A stretch of 64,000 nt of DNA from Pseudomonas sp. GD04091 (lineage in GTDB: Bacteria; Pseudomonadota; Gammaproteobacteria; Pseudomonadales; Pseudomonadaceae). Position 1 is the first letter of the stretch. Every line of letters starts with the position of its first letter. Positions 47,855 to 57,100 of this stretch are shown here, piece by piece. The position numbers were made by a program, and so were the translations under genes. The notes beneath the pieces are model-generated. The model was given only the letters and a program-made list of their open reading frames with translations, was not told the origin of the DNA and ran no database searches. The stretch lies in assembly GCF_029836165.1 (NCBI RefSeq), contig NZ_JAOEBG010000003.1, positions 186,001 through 250,000 on the forward strand, written 5' to 3'.

Positions 47855-48919
47855 ATGACTGCCCTGAAGAACGATCGTTTCCTGCGTGCACTGCTCAAGC
47901 AACCCGTAGACGTCACCCCGGTCTGGATGATGCGCCAGGCTGGCCGTTACCTGCCGGAGTACCGCGCCAGCCGTACCAAGGCCGGCGACTTCATGAGCCT
48001 GTGCATGAACCCGCAGTTCGCCTGCGAGGTGACGCTCCAGCCGCTGGACCGTTACCCGCTGGACGCGGCGATTCTCTTCTCGGACATCCTTACCATCCCC
48101 GACGCCATGGGCCAGGGCCTGTATTTCGAGACCGGCGAAGGCCCGCGTTTCAAGAAGGTCGTCAGCACCCTGGCCGACATCGAGGCACTGCCGATCCCCG
48201 ATCCGCAGAAGGACCTGGGCTATGTGATGGACGCGGTCAGCACCATCCGCCGCGAGCTCAATGGCCGCGTACCGCTGATAGGCTTCTCCGGCAGCCCGTG
48301 GACCCTGGCCACCTACATGGTCGAAGGCGGCTCGTCCAAGGACTTCCGCAAGACCAAGGCCATGGCCTATGACAACCCCGAGGCCCTGCACCTGTTGCTG
48401 GACAAGCTGGCCCAGTCGGTCACCAGCTACCTCAACGGCCAGATCCTCGCGGGCGCCCAGGCCGTGCAGATCTTCGACACCTGGGGCGGCAACCTGTCGG
48501 CGGCGGCCTACCAGGAGTTCTCCCTGGCCTATATGCGCAAGATCGTCAGCGGGCTGATCCGCGAGCACGAGGGGCGCAAGGTGCCGGTCATCCTGTTCAC
48601 CAAGAACGGCGGCCTGTGGCTGGAAAGCATCGCCGAGGCCGGCGCCGATGCCCTGGGCCTGGACTGGACCTGCGAGATCGGCGACGCCCGCCGTCGCGTG
48701 GGTGACAAGGTGGCGTTGCAAGGCAACATGGACCCGACCGTGCTGTACGCAAGGCCTGAGGCCATCCGCAAGGAAGTGGCACGCATCCTCGCCAGCTACG
48801 GCAAGGGCAGTGGCCATGTGTTCAACCTGGGGCACGGCATCACTCCCGAGGTCGATCCAGAGCACGCCGGCGTGTTCATCAACGCCGTGCATGAGCTGTC
48901 GGCGCAGTATCACCAGTAA
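47855..48919 (+). CDS. hemE: uroporphyrinogen decarboxylase
   Basis: 354 residues, the usual length. It decarboxylates uroporphyrinogen III to coproporphyrinogen III in heme synthesis. The signature [16 protein letters not shown] lies near residue 25 and [20 protein letters not shown] near 145; [23 protein letters not shown] with the active-site Asp, and [17 protein letters not shown] complete the family. It is followed by a REP pair. Confidence 0.97.
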   Translation: MTALKNDRFLRALLKQPVDVTPVWMMRQAGRYLPEYRASRTKAGDFMSLCMNPQFACEVTLQPLDRYPLDAAILFSDILTIPDAMGQGLYFETGEGPRFKKVVSTLADIEALPIPDPQKDLGYVMDAVSTIRRELNGRVPLIGFSGSPWTLATYMVEGGSSKDFRKTKAMAYDNPEALHLLLDKLAQSVTSYLNGQILAGAQAVQIFDTWGGNLSAAAYQEFSLAYMRKIVSGLIREHEGRKVPVILFTKNGGLWLESIAEAGADALGLDWTCEIGDARRRVGDKVALQGNMDPTVLYARPEAIRKEVARILASYGKGSGHVFNLGHGITPEVDPEHAGVFINAVHELSAQYHQ

Positions 48920-48930
48920 GCGTCAGACCT

Positions 48931-48987
48931 ATCGCGGGGCAAGCCCGCTCCCACTTGTGCGGTGGGAGCGGGCTTGCCCCGCGATTT
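48931..48987. repeat. REP inverted pair (GCGGGCTTGCCCCGCG type)
   Basis: Arms ATCGCGGGGCAAGCCCGCTC and the complement GAGCGGGCTTGCCCCGCGAT surround CCACTTGTGCGGTGG. It lies 11 nt after the hemE stop. Confidence 0.88.
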
Positions 48988-49059
48988 TCTGGATTAAGCT
49001 TCAATTCAGCGATCGTCGGTAATCTGGCCCTATCGAAACCCAAACAGGACCCGATCACC

Positions 49060-49407
49060 ATGAAAGCCCGCTACCTGCCCCTGATCCTCGCCCCGCTGTT
49101 CAGCACCGCCGCCCTGGCTGCCGGCTACACCGGCCCCGGCGCCCAGGCCGTGACCACCGTCGCCGCCGCCAACGATGCCGCCGACGACACCCCGGTGGTG
49201 CTGCAGGGCTACGTGACCAAGAAGATCAACAACGACGACAAGTACGAGTTCAAGGACAACACCGGCACCATCACCGTCGAGATCGACGATGAAGACCTGC
49301 CGCCAACGCCGTTCAACGACAAGACCAAGGTCAAGCTGACCGGTGAGGTGGAGAAGCACCTGATGAGCCGCGAAGTGGATGTCGATATCGTCGAAATCAT
49401 CAACTGA
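49060..49407 (+). CDS. periplasmic BOF (YgiW/YdeI-type OB-fold) protein
   Basis: 115 residues from ATG 49060. A signal peptide (MKARYLPLILAPLFSTAALA) is followed by an OB-fold domain: DDTPVVLQGYVTKKINNDDK, EFKDNTGTITVEIDDEDLPP and KVKLTGEVEKHLMSREVDVD. This matches the bacterial OB-fold (BOF) family, whose members YgiW and YdeI contribute to stress and metal tolerance. The precise role is unknown. A 13-bp hairpin follows the stop. Confidence 0.85.
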   Translation: MKARYLPLILAPLFSTAALAAGYTGPGAQAVTTVAAANDAADDTPVVLQGYVTKKINNDDKYEFKDNTGTITVEIDDEDLPPTPFNDKTKVKLTGEVEKHLMSREVDVDIVEIIN

Positions 49408-49414
49408 CCTGATC

Positions 49415-49450
49415 GCCACTTGCCCCGTCCACGCGGGGCAAGTGGCATTC
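49415..49450 (+). terminator. probable terminator after the BOF gene
   Basis: A 13-bp perfect stem GCCACTTGCCCCG/CGGGGCAAGTGGC (49415-49427 and 49434-49446) with loop TCCACG, followed by a weak ATTCTCC tract. Confidence 0.55.
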
Positions 49451-49532
49451 TCCACGCAATCTCCACACTCCCTCCCCATCGGCTCCACATGGCAGGCAGA
49501 CACTGCCGCCATCGCAAACGGAGCCCTACCTG

Positions 49533-50861
49533 ATGAACAAGACCCTAGGTTTCAAGCTCGGCCTGATCGTCGTGCTGATCCTGCTGCTGCTCATTCCCCT
49601 GCTGATGATTGGCGGGTTGATCGACGAGCGGCAGAACCTGCGTGACGACGTGTTGCGCGATATCGCCCAGAGCTCGAGCTTCGACCAGCAGCTCAGCGGC
49701 CCGTTGCTGGTGGTGCCGTACCGCAAGTACGAACGACGCTGGATCGACAAGGACGGCAAGAGCGTCCAGCAGACCAGTACCCTCAGCGGCAACCTGTACT
49801 TTCTACCCGAGACCTTCGACGCCGATATCGCCGTGGATACCGAACTGCGCTCGCGCGGCATCTACCAGGCCCGGCTGTTCCACGCCAAGAGCCGGATCAG
49901 CGGGCGTTTCAAGCTTCCCGAGCGCTGGGGCATCGACAAGGACTACGACGACTACCGCTTCGACAAGCCGTTCCTGGTGGTGGGCGTCAGCGACATCCGT
50001 GGTATCGAGAACGGCCTCGAGCTGACCTTCGACGAGCAGCGCCTGCCGTTCGAGGCGGGGACCGGCCTGGACTGGCTGCGCGGTGGCGTGCATGTCGCTC
50101 TGCCGCAGCTGGACGGCCAGCGCGCCCGCGAGTTCGGCTACGCGTTCGACCTCGCCTTGCAGGGCACGGGCCAGCTGCATGTGCTGCCTGTAGGTCGCAG
50201 CAGCACGGTGGACATGCGGGCCAACTGGCCGCACCCGAGCTTCATCGGCAGCTACCTGCCCAGCCGCCGCGCCATCGACGAAAAGGGCTTCAGTGCCCAC
50301 TGGCAGACCTCGTTCTTCGCCACCAATCTGGAGGATGCCCTGCGCCAGTGCGTGAGCACGCAACAGTGCGCGGACTTCACCGGCCCGACCTTCGGTGTCA
50401 GCTTCATCGATCCGGTGGACCAGTACCTCAAGAGCGAGCGGGCGATTAAGTACGCGCTGCTGTTCATTGCCCTGACCTTTGCCGGCTTCTTCCTGTTCGA
50501 GGTGCTGAAGAACCTGAGCGTGCACCCGGTGCAGTACATCCTGGTGGGCGTGGCTCTGGCGTTCTTCTACCTGCTGCTGCTGTCGCTGTCGGAGCACCTG
50601 GGTTTTGCCCTGGCGTACGGGCTGTCGGCCTCGGCCTGTGTGCTGCTGATCGGCTTCTATCTTGCCCATGTGCTGCGCAGCCTGGGGCGTGGAGTGGGTT
50701 TTGCGGCGGGGCTGGCGGCGTTGTACGCGCTGCTCTACGGGCTGTTGAGCGCCGAGGACTATGCGCTGCTGATGGGCTCGCTGCTGTGCTTCGGGCTGCT
50801 TGGCGTGTTCATGGTGCTGACCCGGCGGCTGGACTGGTCGCGGGTGGGGAGGTCGGCATGA
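49533..50861 (+). CDS. creD: inner-membrane protein CreD
   Basis: 442 residues. N-terminal membrane segment (GFKLGLIVVLILLLLIPLLM), a large periplasmic domain with EFGYAFDLALQGTGQLHVLP and WQTSFFATNLEDALRQCVST, then about five membrane helices from residue 300 onward. The motif SFIDPVDQYLKSERAIKYALLFIALTF, seen as FIDPVDQYLKSERAIKYALL, is diagnostic of CreD. In enteric bacteria CreD is expressed under CreBC and affects envelope integrity and beta-lactam resistance; creBC is not present here. Confidence 0.92.
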   Translation: MNKTLGFKLGLIVVLILLLLIPLLMIGGLIDERQNLRDDVLRDIAQSSSFDQQLSGPLLVVPYRKYERRWIDKDGKSVQQTSTLSGNLYFLPETFDADIAVDTELRSRGIYQARLFHAKSRISGRFKLPERWGIDKDYDDYRFDKPFLVVGVSDIRGIENGLELTFDEQRLPFEAGTGLDWLRGGVHVALPQLDGQRAREFGYAFDLALQGTGQLHVLPVGRSSTVDMRANWPHPSFIGSYLPSRRAIDEKGFSAHWQTSFFATNLEDALRQCVSTQQCADFTGPTFGVSFIDPVDQYLKSERAIKYALLFIALTFAGFFLFEVLKNLSVHPVQYILVGVALAFFYLLLLSLSEHLGFALAYGLSASACVLLIGFYLAHVLRSLGRGVGFAAGLAALYALLYGLLSAEDYALLMGSLLCFGLLGVFMVLTRRLDWSRVGRSA

Positions 50862-50936
50862 GGGAGGACAGAGAGATCGGGCGGTGGTTGGCGGTGAAGA
50901 TCGGCCAGTTGTTTCCTGTGGCATCGAAGTAAGGCA

Positions 50937-50961
50937 ATCGCGGGGCAAGCCGCCCCGCGAT
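50937..50961. repeat. REP-like palindrome, single hairpin
   Basis: Stem TCGCGGGGC/GCCCCGCGA (50938-50946 and 50952-50960) around AAGCC. It lies between the creD end and the convergent gst gene and may terminate both. Confidence 0.7.
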
Positions 50962-50970
50962 AGGTCCCGG

Positions 50971-51585
50971 TCAGACCATCGGCACGGTAGCCAGCATCGA
51001 ATCTCGCTGGCTCACTGCGGCATACCACGCCGCCAGCCCCGGACACTGCCCGCGCCAGTCGAACTCAGGCTGGCGCAGATCCAGGTAACCCAGCGCACAA
51101 GCCACGCCGATCGAGGCGATATCGAACCCGGAGATGATTTCCGCCAGATGCTCGCGCTCGAGGTTGGCCAGGCTGCGGCGGATCTTCTCGCCCTGCGCGT
51201 TCACCCAGCCATCCCACTGCTTGTCCACCGGGCGCAGGAAGGTCTCGTAGCGCGTGGCCACCGCCGCGTCCATGATCGCGTCGGCCTGTGCCGCCAGGGT
51301 CAGCCGCCGCCAGCGTGGCGAGCCTTCGCGGGGGATCAGGGGCAGGCCGACATGCTGGGTGTCGAGGTACTCGCAGATCACCCGGCTGTCATGCAGCACG
51401 CTGCCGTCTTCCAGGCGCAGGGCCGGAATCTTGCCGATCGGGTTGTCCCGGTTGAGCTGCTCGTCGCCGTTGACCGGGCTGATGTTCACGCCCTGCAGCT
51501 TCACCCGGTCCAACTGACCGGTCTCGTGCAGCACGATCATCACCTTGCGCACGAACGGCGACAGCGGCGAATGGAACAGGATCAT
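50971..51585 (-). CDS. glutathione S-transferase
   Basis: 204 residues. The N-terminal thioredoxin-like domain begins FHSPLSPFVRKVMIVLHETG with catalytic Ser near residue 6-9 and continues NPIGKIPALRLEDGSVLHDS, with the cis-Pro and the glutathione-site D-S. The C-terminal helical domain contains ASIGVACALGYLDLRQPEFD. It conjugates or reduces substrates with glutathione made via GshA. The gap to msrA on the same strand is only 3 nt, which makes an operon likely. Confidence 0.9.
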   Translation of the reverse strand: MILFHSPLSPFVRKVMIVLHETGQLDRVKLQGVNISPVNGDEQLNRDNPIGKIPALRLEDGSVLHDSRVICEYLDTQHVGLPLIPREGSPRWRRLTLAAQADAIMDAAVATRYETFLRPVDKQWDGWVNAQGEKIRRSLANLEREHLAEIISGFDIASIGVACALGYLDLRQPEFDWRGQCPGLAAWYAAVSQRDSMLATVPMV

Positions 51586-51588
51586 GGC

Positions 51589-52257
51589 TCAGTTGCCTTG
51601 CAGGCTGGGTGGCAGGCAGACGCCGGTACCGCCGATGCCGCAGTAACCGTCCGGGTTCTTGGCCAGGTACTGCTGGTGGTAGGCCTCGGCGAAATAGACG
51701 GTCGGCGCCTGGGCGATCTCGGTGGTGATCGCGCCGAAGCCGGCCTTGGTCAGCTCGGCCTGGAACGCGTCGCGGCTGGCCTCGGCCTCTTCGAGCTGTT
51801 GCGGCGAGGTGCAGTAGATCGCCGAGCGGTACTGGGTGCCGATGTCGTTGCCTTGGCGCATGCCCTGGGTCGGGTTGTGCAACTCCCAGAACAGCGTCAG
51901 CAGTTCGCGGTAGCTGACCCGGTTCTTGTCGAACACCACCAGCACCACCTCGGTGTGGCCGGTCAGGCCCGAGCAGACTTCCTCGTAGGTGGGGTTGGGG
52001 GTAAAGCCGCCGGCATAGCCGACCACGGTGCTGACCACGCCCTCGCGCTGCCAGAAGCGGCGCTCGGCGCCCCAGAAGCAGCCCAGGCCGAAGATGGCGA
52101 AATCGATGTCGCCTTCGAAGAACGGGCCAAGCAGCGGGGTGCCTTCGAACACGTAGTGGAATTCAGGCAGGGACATTGGGGTTTCGCGGCCAGGCAGGGC
52201 CTGTTCCGCGGTGGGCATGACGTTTTTGTTCACCAGGATTTCCGAACGCAGGACCAT
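51589..52257 (-). CDS. msrA: peptide methionine sulfoxide reductase A
   Basis: 222 residues from ATG 52257; upstream residues in the open frame are REP-derived. It reduces methionine-S-sulfoxide in oxidised proteins. The active site is [14 protein letters not shown] with C60. [70 protein letters not shown] and the C-terminal [13 protein letters not shown] (recycling Cys pair) are all present. It lies upstream of gst in the same operon. In P. aeruginosa msrA also neighbours dipA. Confidence 0.97.
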   Translation of the reverse strand: MVLRSEILVNKNVMPTAEQALPGRETPMSLPEFHYVFEGTPLLGPFFEGDIDFAIFGLGCFWGAERRFWQREGVVSTVVGYAGGFTPNPTYEEVCSGLTGHTEVVLVVFDKNRVSYRELLTLFWELHNPTQGMRQGNDIGTQYRSAIYCTSPQQLEEAEASRDAFQAELTKAGFGAITTEIAQAPTVYFAEAYHQQYLAKNPDGYCGIGGTGVCLPPSLQGN

Positions 52258-52297
52258 GGCCGTTCCTCTGTGTCTGTGCAGTGGGATGGGTGCTGGC

Positions 52298-52390
52298 CCC
52301 TTCGCGGGCAAGCCCGCTCCCACAGGAGAATCACAGCCTTCGAGGTCTGCGCTGTTGCCGTGGGAGCGGGCTCGCCCGCGAAGAGGCCCG
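52298..52390. repeat. REP inverted pair (GCGGGCTTGCCCGCGAAG type)
   Basis: Arms CTTCGCGGGCAAGCCCGCTC and GGAGCGGGCTCGCCCGCGAA in opposite orientation, about 50 nt apart. It lies between the 3' end of dipA and the 5' end of msrA. Confidence 0.85.
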
Positions 52391-52425
52391 AATGGTTCCT
52401 ATAGTGCCCGAGGTTTGGGCCGCTG

Positions 52426-55119
52426 TCAGTCCACCGGGCCGCGCGGATAGCGGCGCAGTTTCTCGTTCAGCTCGCGCCCCGGAATCGGCCGGTCGAACAG
52501 GTAGCCCTGGCCGACGTCGCAGCGATGCCGACGCAGGAACGCCAGTTGTTCGGGCGTCTCGATTCCCTCGGCGACCACCTTGAGCTTGAGGTTGTGGGCC
52601 ATGGCCACCACCGCCGAGGTGATTTCCATGTCGTCCTGGTTGTCGGGGATCTCGTTGATGAAGCTGCGGTCGATCTTGATGATATCGATCGGAAACTTCT
52701 TCAGGTAGCTCAGCGACGAATAGCCGGTGCCGAAGTCGTCCATGGCCAGGGTCAGGCCCAGGGCCTTGAGCTCGTCGAGCTGGCGGTGGGTGTCTTCGGT
52801 GGCTTCCAGCAGCAGGCCTTCGGTCAACTCCAGCTCCAGCAGGTGCGGTGGCAGGGCTTCTTCCTTGAGGATGCTGCCGATCGAGCTGACCAGCTCCGGG
52901 TCGGAGAACTGCTTGGGCGACAGGTTGATGGCCACGTGCAGGTTGCCGAAGCCGGCTTCGCGCAGCTGCTGGCTCATGCGGCAGGCCTGGCGCACCACCC
53001 ATTTGCCGATGGGGATGATCAGGCCGGTTTCCTCGGCCACGCTGATGAACTGGTCGGGGCGGATCATGCCGCGTTCGGGGTGGTTCCAGCGCAGCAGCGC
53101 CTCCAGCCCGAGCAGCCGGCCGCTGCGCAGGCACAGCTTGGGCTGGTAGAACACCTCCAGTTCGTTCTGGGTCAGCGCGCGGCGCAGGTTGTTCTCGACG
53201 AACAGCTTGTAGCTGGCTTCGGCGTTGAGCACCTCGGTGAACACCTGGACCTGGTGCTTGCCGTTGGCCTTGGCCTTGTGCAGGGCCAGGCCGGCGTTCT
53301 TCATCAGCGTCGCCGGATCGCTGCCGTGCAGCGGCGCGCAGGCCAGGCCCACGGAGGCCGTGACATTGATCAGCTGGTTGTCGACGAACATCGGCTTGTC
53401 GAGGGTGCGCAGCAACTGGTGGGCGACGCCCTGGCCGTCTTCGAGGGCGGTGTCGTCGAGCAGCACGGCGAACTCGTTGCTGGCGAAGCGCGCCAGGCTG
53501 CCGCCGTTGCTCAGGCTGTTGCGCAGGCGCCGAGCCAGGCTGATCAGCAGCTTGTCGCCCGTCTGGTGGCCAAGGCTGTCGTTGATCCGCTTGAAGTTGT
53601 CGATGTCCACCAGCAGCAGGCAGATGGGGCTGTTGCCGTCGCGGGCGAAGCGTTCGTCGAGGTTGCGGATGAACGCCGGGCGGTTGCCCAGGTTGGTCAG
53701 GTTGTCGGTGTAGGCCAGGCGCTCGATGCGTTGCTGGGCCAGCTTGCTCTGGGTGACGTCTTCGTAGATGCCGATGTAGTGGGTGAGCTCGCGATTGTCG
53801 CCATACACCTTGGAGATCGACAGCTGGCCCCAGTAAGGTTCGAGGTTCTTGCGCCGGCTCTTGAACTCGCCCTGCCAGCTGTTGCCCATGGCCAGGCTCG
53901 ACGGCGATTCGAACAGCAGCTCGCTGAGGTTCTCCAGGGCCGGCAACTCGGCCAGGTGATGGCCCTGGACTTCCTCGGTGCTGTACTGGGTGATCGCGGT
54001 GAAGCTTGGGTTGACGTACTCCACCACGCCGTCGCAGTTGACCAGCAGGAAGGCGCTGGCGCTCTGCTCCACCGCCCGCTGGAACAGGTGCAGGGCGCTG
54101 GCGGCGGTGCGCCGGTTGTGGTTGTTGATGACCTGGGCGAACTGGTCGGCCAGTTCGCCGGCAAAGGCGATTTCATCCGACTGCCAGGCCCGAGGCTGGC
54201 CGGTCTGCTCCAGGCACAGCACACCGACCACCTGCCCATCGATGCGGATGCTGGCATCGAGCATGGCGTTGTCGTCGGTGCTGTACAGCGATTCGGCCAT
54301 CACCCGGGTGCGTGGGTCGTGGCTGGCATTGTGCGCATCGATGGCGCGGCTGGCGTGCAGGGCCTCGAGGTAGTCGGGGAAGCGGCTGGCATCGATCGCT
54401 TCGGGCATGCGGTGTTGCTGCTCGCGGTGATACCAGGCGCTGATCGGCTCCAGGCGCTGGTCGTTCAGGTACCAGATGCTGGCGCAGTCGACCTTGTAGA
54501 TCTCGCAGGCGCTGCGGGTGATCAGTTCGGCGGCTTCGAGCAGCGAGTTGCCGATGCTGTAGCGCTGGCGCGCCAGGCGCAGGATCAGGTCCTGCTGGGC
54601 ACGCACCCGTTCCAGATGGCCGAGCTGTTCCTGTTGCGCGCGCTGGTTCAACTGCAAGGCCAGCTGCAAGCGGCTGTTGCGCGATTCAAGATCGTCGGCG
54701 TCGAGGTTGGCGGTATCGTCCGCCTGGTCGTCCATGACGGTCAGGTAGCCGCGCAGCAGCTGGCGGTTGTGCTGCTTGTAGCTTTCGCCGACTTCCAGCA
54801 GGCGCAGTGGCATCGGGCTGGCGTGCAGGGTGTAGCGCACCCGGTAGTAACCACGCTGGGCCAGCTGCAGCTGGATTTCGTCGTGCAGTTTGTAGCGCGC
54901 CTCGGGCTCCATCAGGCTGGCATAGGGCGAGCCGATCAGGGCGCAGAGTTCGGCGGCGGGCAGGCCGAACTGCCGGTCGCAGGCGGGGTCGAGGTAGAGC
55001 ATCGCCCAGCTGGCCTCGTTCAGCCGTTCGAAACGCAGCATGCCGAGCCGCGAGGGCACGGGAAGCTGCGTGACGACCTCGGCCGCCACACGGCTGGCGG
55101 CATCGGGTTGGCTTTTCAT
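52426..55119 (-). CDS. dipA: DipA-like cyclic-di-GMP phosphodiesterase (PAS-GAF-PAS-GGDEF-EAL)
   Basis: 897 residues from ATG 55119. Layout: PAS-like domain about 20-125, coiled coil about 140-185, GAF about 190-335, PAS about 340-460, degenerate GGDEF about 475-630, and EAL about 645-885. The GGDEF motif reads ASNEF (546-550), so cyclase activity is not expected. The EAL domain is intact: EALLRW (E673), INLSPKQFS, ELTEGLLL, MDDFGTGYSSLSYLKKF, IIKIDRSFI and VVAEGIET. No membrane segments are seen. It matches P. aeruginosa DipA (PA5017) in size, domain order, ASNEF and its place between msrA and aceF. DipA promotes biofilm dispersion by lowering c-di-GMP. Confidence 0.9.
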   Translation of the reverse strand: MKSQPDAASRVAAEVVTQLPVPSRLGMLRFERLNEASWAMLYLDPACDRQFGLPAAELCALIGSPYASLMEPEARYKLHDEIQLQLAQRGYYRVRYTLHASPMPLRLLEVGESYKQHNRQLLRGYLTVMDDQADDTANLDADDLESRNSRLQLALQLNQRAQQEQLGHLERVRAQQDLILRLARQRYSIGNSLLEAAELITRSACEIYKVDCASIWYLNDQRLEPISAWYHREQQHRMPEAIDASRFPDYLEALHASRAIDAHNASHDPRTRVMAESLYSTDDNAMLDASIRIDGQVVGVLCLEQTGQPRAWQSDEIAFAGELADQFAQVINNHNRRTAASALHLFQRAVEQSASAFLLVNCDGVVEYVNPSFTAITQYSTEEVQGHHLAELPALENLSELLFESPSSLAMGNSWQGEFKSRRKNLEPYWGQLSISKVYGDNRELTHYIGIYEDVTQSKLAQQRIERLAYTDNLTNLGNRPAFIRNLDERFARDGNSPICLLLVDIDNFKRINDSLGHQTGDKLLISLARRLRNSLSNGGSLARFASNEFAVLLDDTALEDGQGVAHQLLRTLDKPMFVDNQLINVTASVGLACAPLHGSDPATLMKNAGLALHKAKANGKHQVQVFTEVLNAEASYKLFVENNLRRALTQNELEVFYQPKLCLRSGRLLGLEALLRWNHPERGMIRPDQFISVAEETGLIIPIGKWVVRQACRMSQQLREAGFGNLHVAINLSPKQFSDPELVSSIGSILKEEALPPHLLELELTEGLLLEATEDTHRQLDELKALGLTLAMDDFGTGYSSLSYLKKFPIDIIKIDRSFINEIPDNQDDMEITSAVVAMAHNLKLKVVAEGIETPEQLAFLRRHRCDVGQGYLFDRPIPGRELNEKLRRYPRGPVD

Positions 55120-55265
55120 CGAAGACTCGCTTGAACAGGGGCGCGGCCTTGGGCGCGGCGCATCGGGCAAGGTTGCATCATGTCCCTGGGGCTGGCAAGC
55201 GGCCGTGGGAGATGCTGTGAACAGGTTGTCGGCTGGCAGGGGGGAATCTGTAGGACCGGGCGTCG

Positions 55266-55348
55266 CTTTGCGGCCCTTTCACCGGCCAGCCGGCTCCCAC
55301 AAGGGCTGGACCAATCCCGGTGGGAGCCGGCTTGCCGGCGAAGGGCCC
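55266..55348. repeat. REP inverted pair (GCCGGCTTGCCGGCG type)
   Basis: CGGCCAGCCGGCTCCCACAA and TGGGAGCCGGCTTGCCGGCG face each other across about 25 nt. The left copy continues into GCGGCCCTTTCA, so it mixes two REP styles. It lies upstream of dipA and beside the aceF terminator. Confidence 0.8.
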
Positions 55349-55356
55349 TGACAGGC

Positions 55357-55386
55357 AAAAAAAAGCCCCGCCAAATTGACGGGGTT
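55357..55386 (-). terminator. Rho-independent terminator of aceF
   Basis: Stem CCCCG/CGGGG (55366-55370 and 55380-55384) with a small loop. On the minus strand it is followed by GGC and a run of eight T (complement of 55357-55364). It lies about 67 nt after the aceF stop. Confidence 0.75.
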
Positions 55387-55452
55387 GAGGTACGAGCGTG
55401 GCAGCTCGAAAAGGGTACCTGCCTCCACGAAGGGAGGCAGGCTGGCTGCGTG

Positions 55453-57087
55453 TTACAGCAGCATGGTGCGGATATCGCCCAACACGTCGCCCAGGCGCTT
55501 GGTGAAGCGCGCGGCGGCGGCGCCGTTGATCACGCGGTGATCGTAGGACAGCGACAGCGGCAGCATCAGCTTCGGCTGGAAGGCCTTGCCGTCCCAGACC
55601 GGCTGCATGGTCGCCTTGGACACACCGAGGATCGCCACCTCCGGCGCGTTGACGATCGGCGTGAAGCCGGTGCCGCCAATGTGGCCGAGGCTGGAGATGG
55701 TGAAGCAGGCGCCCTGCATCTCGTCGGCCGACAGCTTCTTGGTGCGGGCTTTTTCGGCCAGCGAAGCGGCTTCGGCAGCCAGTTGCAGCAGGCTCTTCTG
55801 GTCGACGTTCTTGATCACCGGGACCAGCAGGCCATCCGGGGTGTCCACGGCGAAGCCGATGTGCACGTATTTCTTGCGGATGATCGCCTTGCCGCTTGGC
55901 GCCAGCGAGCTGTTGAAGTCCGGCAGTTCCTTGAGCAGGAAGGCGCAGGCCTTGAGCAGCAGCGGCAGCACGGTCAGCTTGACGCCGGCTTTCTCGGCCA
56001 CGGCCTTCTGCGCGACGCGGAAGGCTTCCAGCTCGGTGATGTCGGCGGAGTCGAACTGGGTCACGTGCGGCACGTTCAGCCAGCTGCGGTGCAGGTTGGC
56101 GGCGCCGACCTGCATCAGGCGGGTCAGGGCGACCTCTTCCACTTCACCGAACTTGCTGAAGTCCACGGCCGGGATCGGCGGGATGCCGGCACCACCGGTA
56201 GCACCGGCGGCCGGGGCTTCCTTGGCCTTCTGCATCATGGCCTTGACGTAGACCTGCACGTCTTCCTTGAGGATGCGGCCGTGCGGGCCGGTCGCGCTGA
56301 CCGCGCCCAGGTCGACGCCGAATTCACGGGCCAGCATGCGCACGGCCGGGCCGGCGTGGACCTTGGCGTTGCTGCCGGCGGCCGGCGCGGTGGCGACCGG
56401 AGCTGGCGCGGCGGCCGGGGCGGCGGCGGCAGGCGCGGCCGCTGGAGCAGCCTCGGCCTTGGCAGGTGCTGGAGCCGCGGCCGGAGCCGGGGCGGCAGCC
56501 GGAGCGGCGCCTGCGACTTCGAGCTTGAGGATCAGGTCACCGGTACCGACTTCGTCGTCCAGTTTGGCGATCACTTCCTTCACCACGCCAGCGGCGGGCG
56601 ACGGGATCTCCATGGAGGCCTTGTCGGACTCCAGGGTGATCAGCGACTGGTCGGCTTCGACGGTGTCGCCGGCCTTGACCAGCACTTCGATGATCTTGGC
56701 CTTGCCCGACGAACCGATATCCGGCACGTGGATGTCCTGCACGCTGGCGGCTGCCGGGGCTGCGGCAGGAGCAGGGGCCGCTTCGGCAGCCGGTGCCGGG
56801 GCAGCAGCTGGAGCCGGGGCGGCAGCGGCCGGAGCCTCGGGCGCCGCGGCGGCACCCTCGACTTCCAGAACCAGCAGCTCGTCGCCTTCTTTCAGGCGGT
56901 CGCCCAGCTTGACCTTCAGTTCCTTGACCACACCGGCCTTCGGCGCGGGGATCTCCATGGAGGCCTTGTCGGACTCCAGGGTCAGCAGGCTCTGGTCGGC
57001 CTCGATACGGTCACCGACCTTGACGAACAGCTCGATGATTTCACCTTCACCGCTGCCGATGTCAGGTACGCGAATGAGTTCGCTCAC
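55453..57087 (-). CDS. aceF: pyruvate dehydrogenase E2, dihydrolipoamide acetyltransferase
   Basis: 544 residues. Two lipoyl domains carry the lipoylated lysines in ESDKASMEIP (K41 and K156), each followed by long Ala/Pro linkers. A peripheral-subunit-binding domain follows (PAVRMLAREFGVDLGAVSATG, GRILKEDV). The catalytic domain ends with YDHRVINGAAAARF, which carries the active-site His (DHRxxxG motif), and SSLGHIGGTGFTPIVNAPEV. It transfers acetyl groups to CoA in the pyruvate dehydrogenase complex. It lies 13 nt after aceE. Two lipoyl domains is the usual number in Pseudomonas. Confidence 0.97.
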   Translation of the reverse strand: MSELIRVPDIGSGEGEIIELFVKVGDRIEADQSLLTLESDKASMEIPAPKAGVVKELKVKLGDRLKEGDELLVLEVEGAAAAPEAPAAAAPAPAAAPAPAAEAAPAPAAAPAAASVQDIHVPDIGSSGKAKIIEVLVKAGDTVEADQSLITLESDKASMEIPSPAAGVVKEVIAKLDDEVGTGDLILKLEVAGAAPAAAPAPAAAPAPAKAEAAPAAAPAAAAPAAAPAPVATAPAAGSNAKVHAGPAVRMLAREFGVDLGAVSATGPHGRILKEDVQVYVKAMMQKAKEAPAAGATGGAGIPPIPAVDFSKFGEVEEVALTRLMQVGAANLHRSWLNVPHVTQFDSADITELEAFRVAQKAVAEKAGVKLTVLPLLLKACAFLLKELPDFNSSLAPSGKAIIRKKYVHIGFAVDTPDGLLVPVIKNVDQKSLLQLAAEAASLAEKARTKKLSADEMQGACFTISSLGHIGGTGFTPIVNAPEVAILGVSKATMQPVWDGKAFQPKLMLPLSLSYDHRVINGAAAARFTKRLGDVLGDIRTMLL

Positions 57088-57100
57088 TTAAAAATACTCC

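Noticed and set aside
56400-56860. Ala/Pro-rich low-complexity stretches that look like a tandem repeat
   Set aside because: They are the flexible linkers between the lipoyl and peripheral-subunit domains of AceF.
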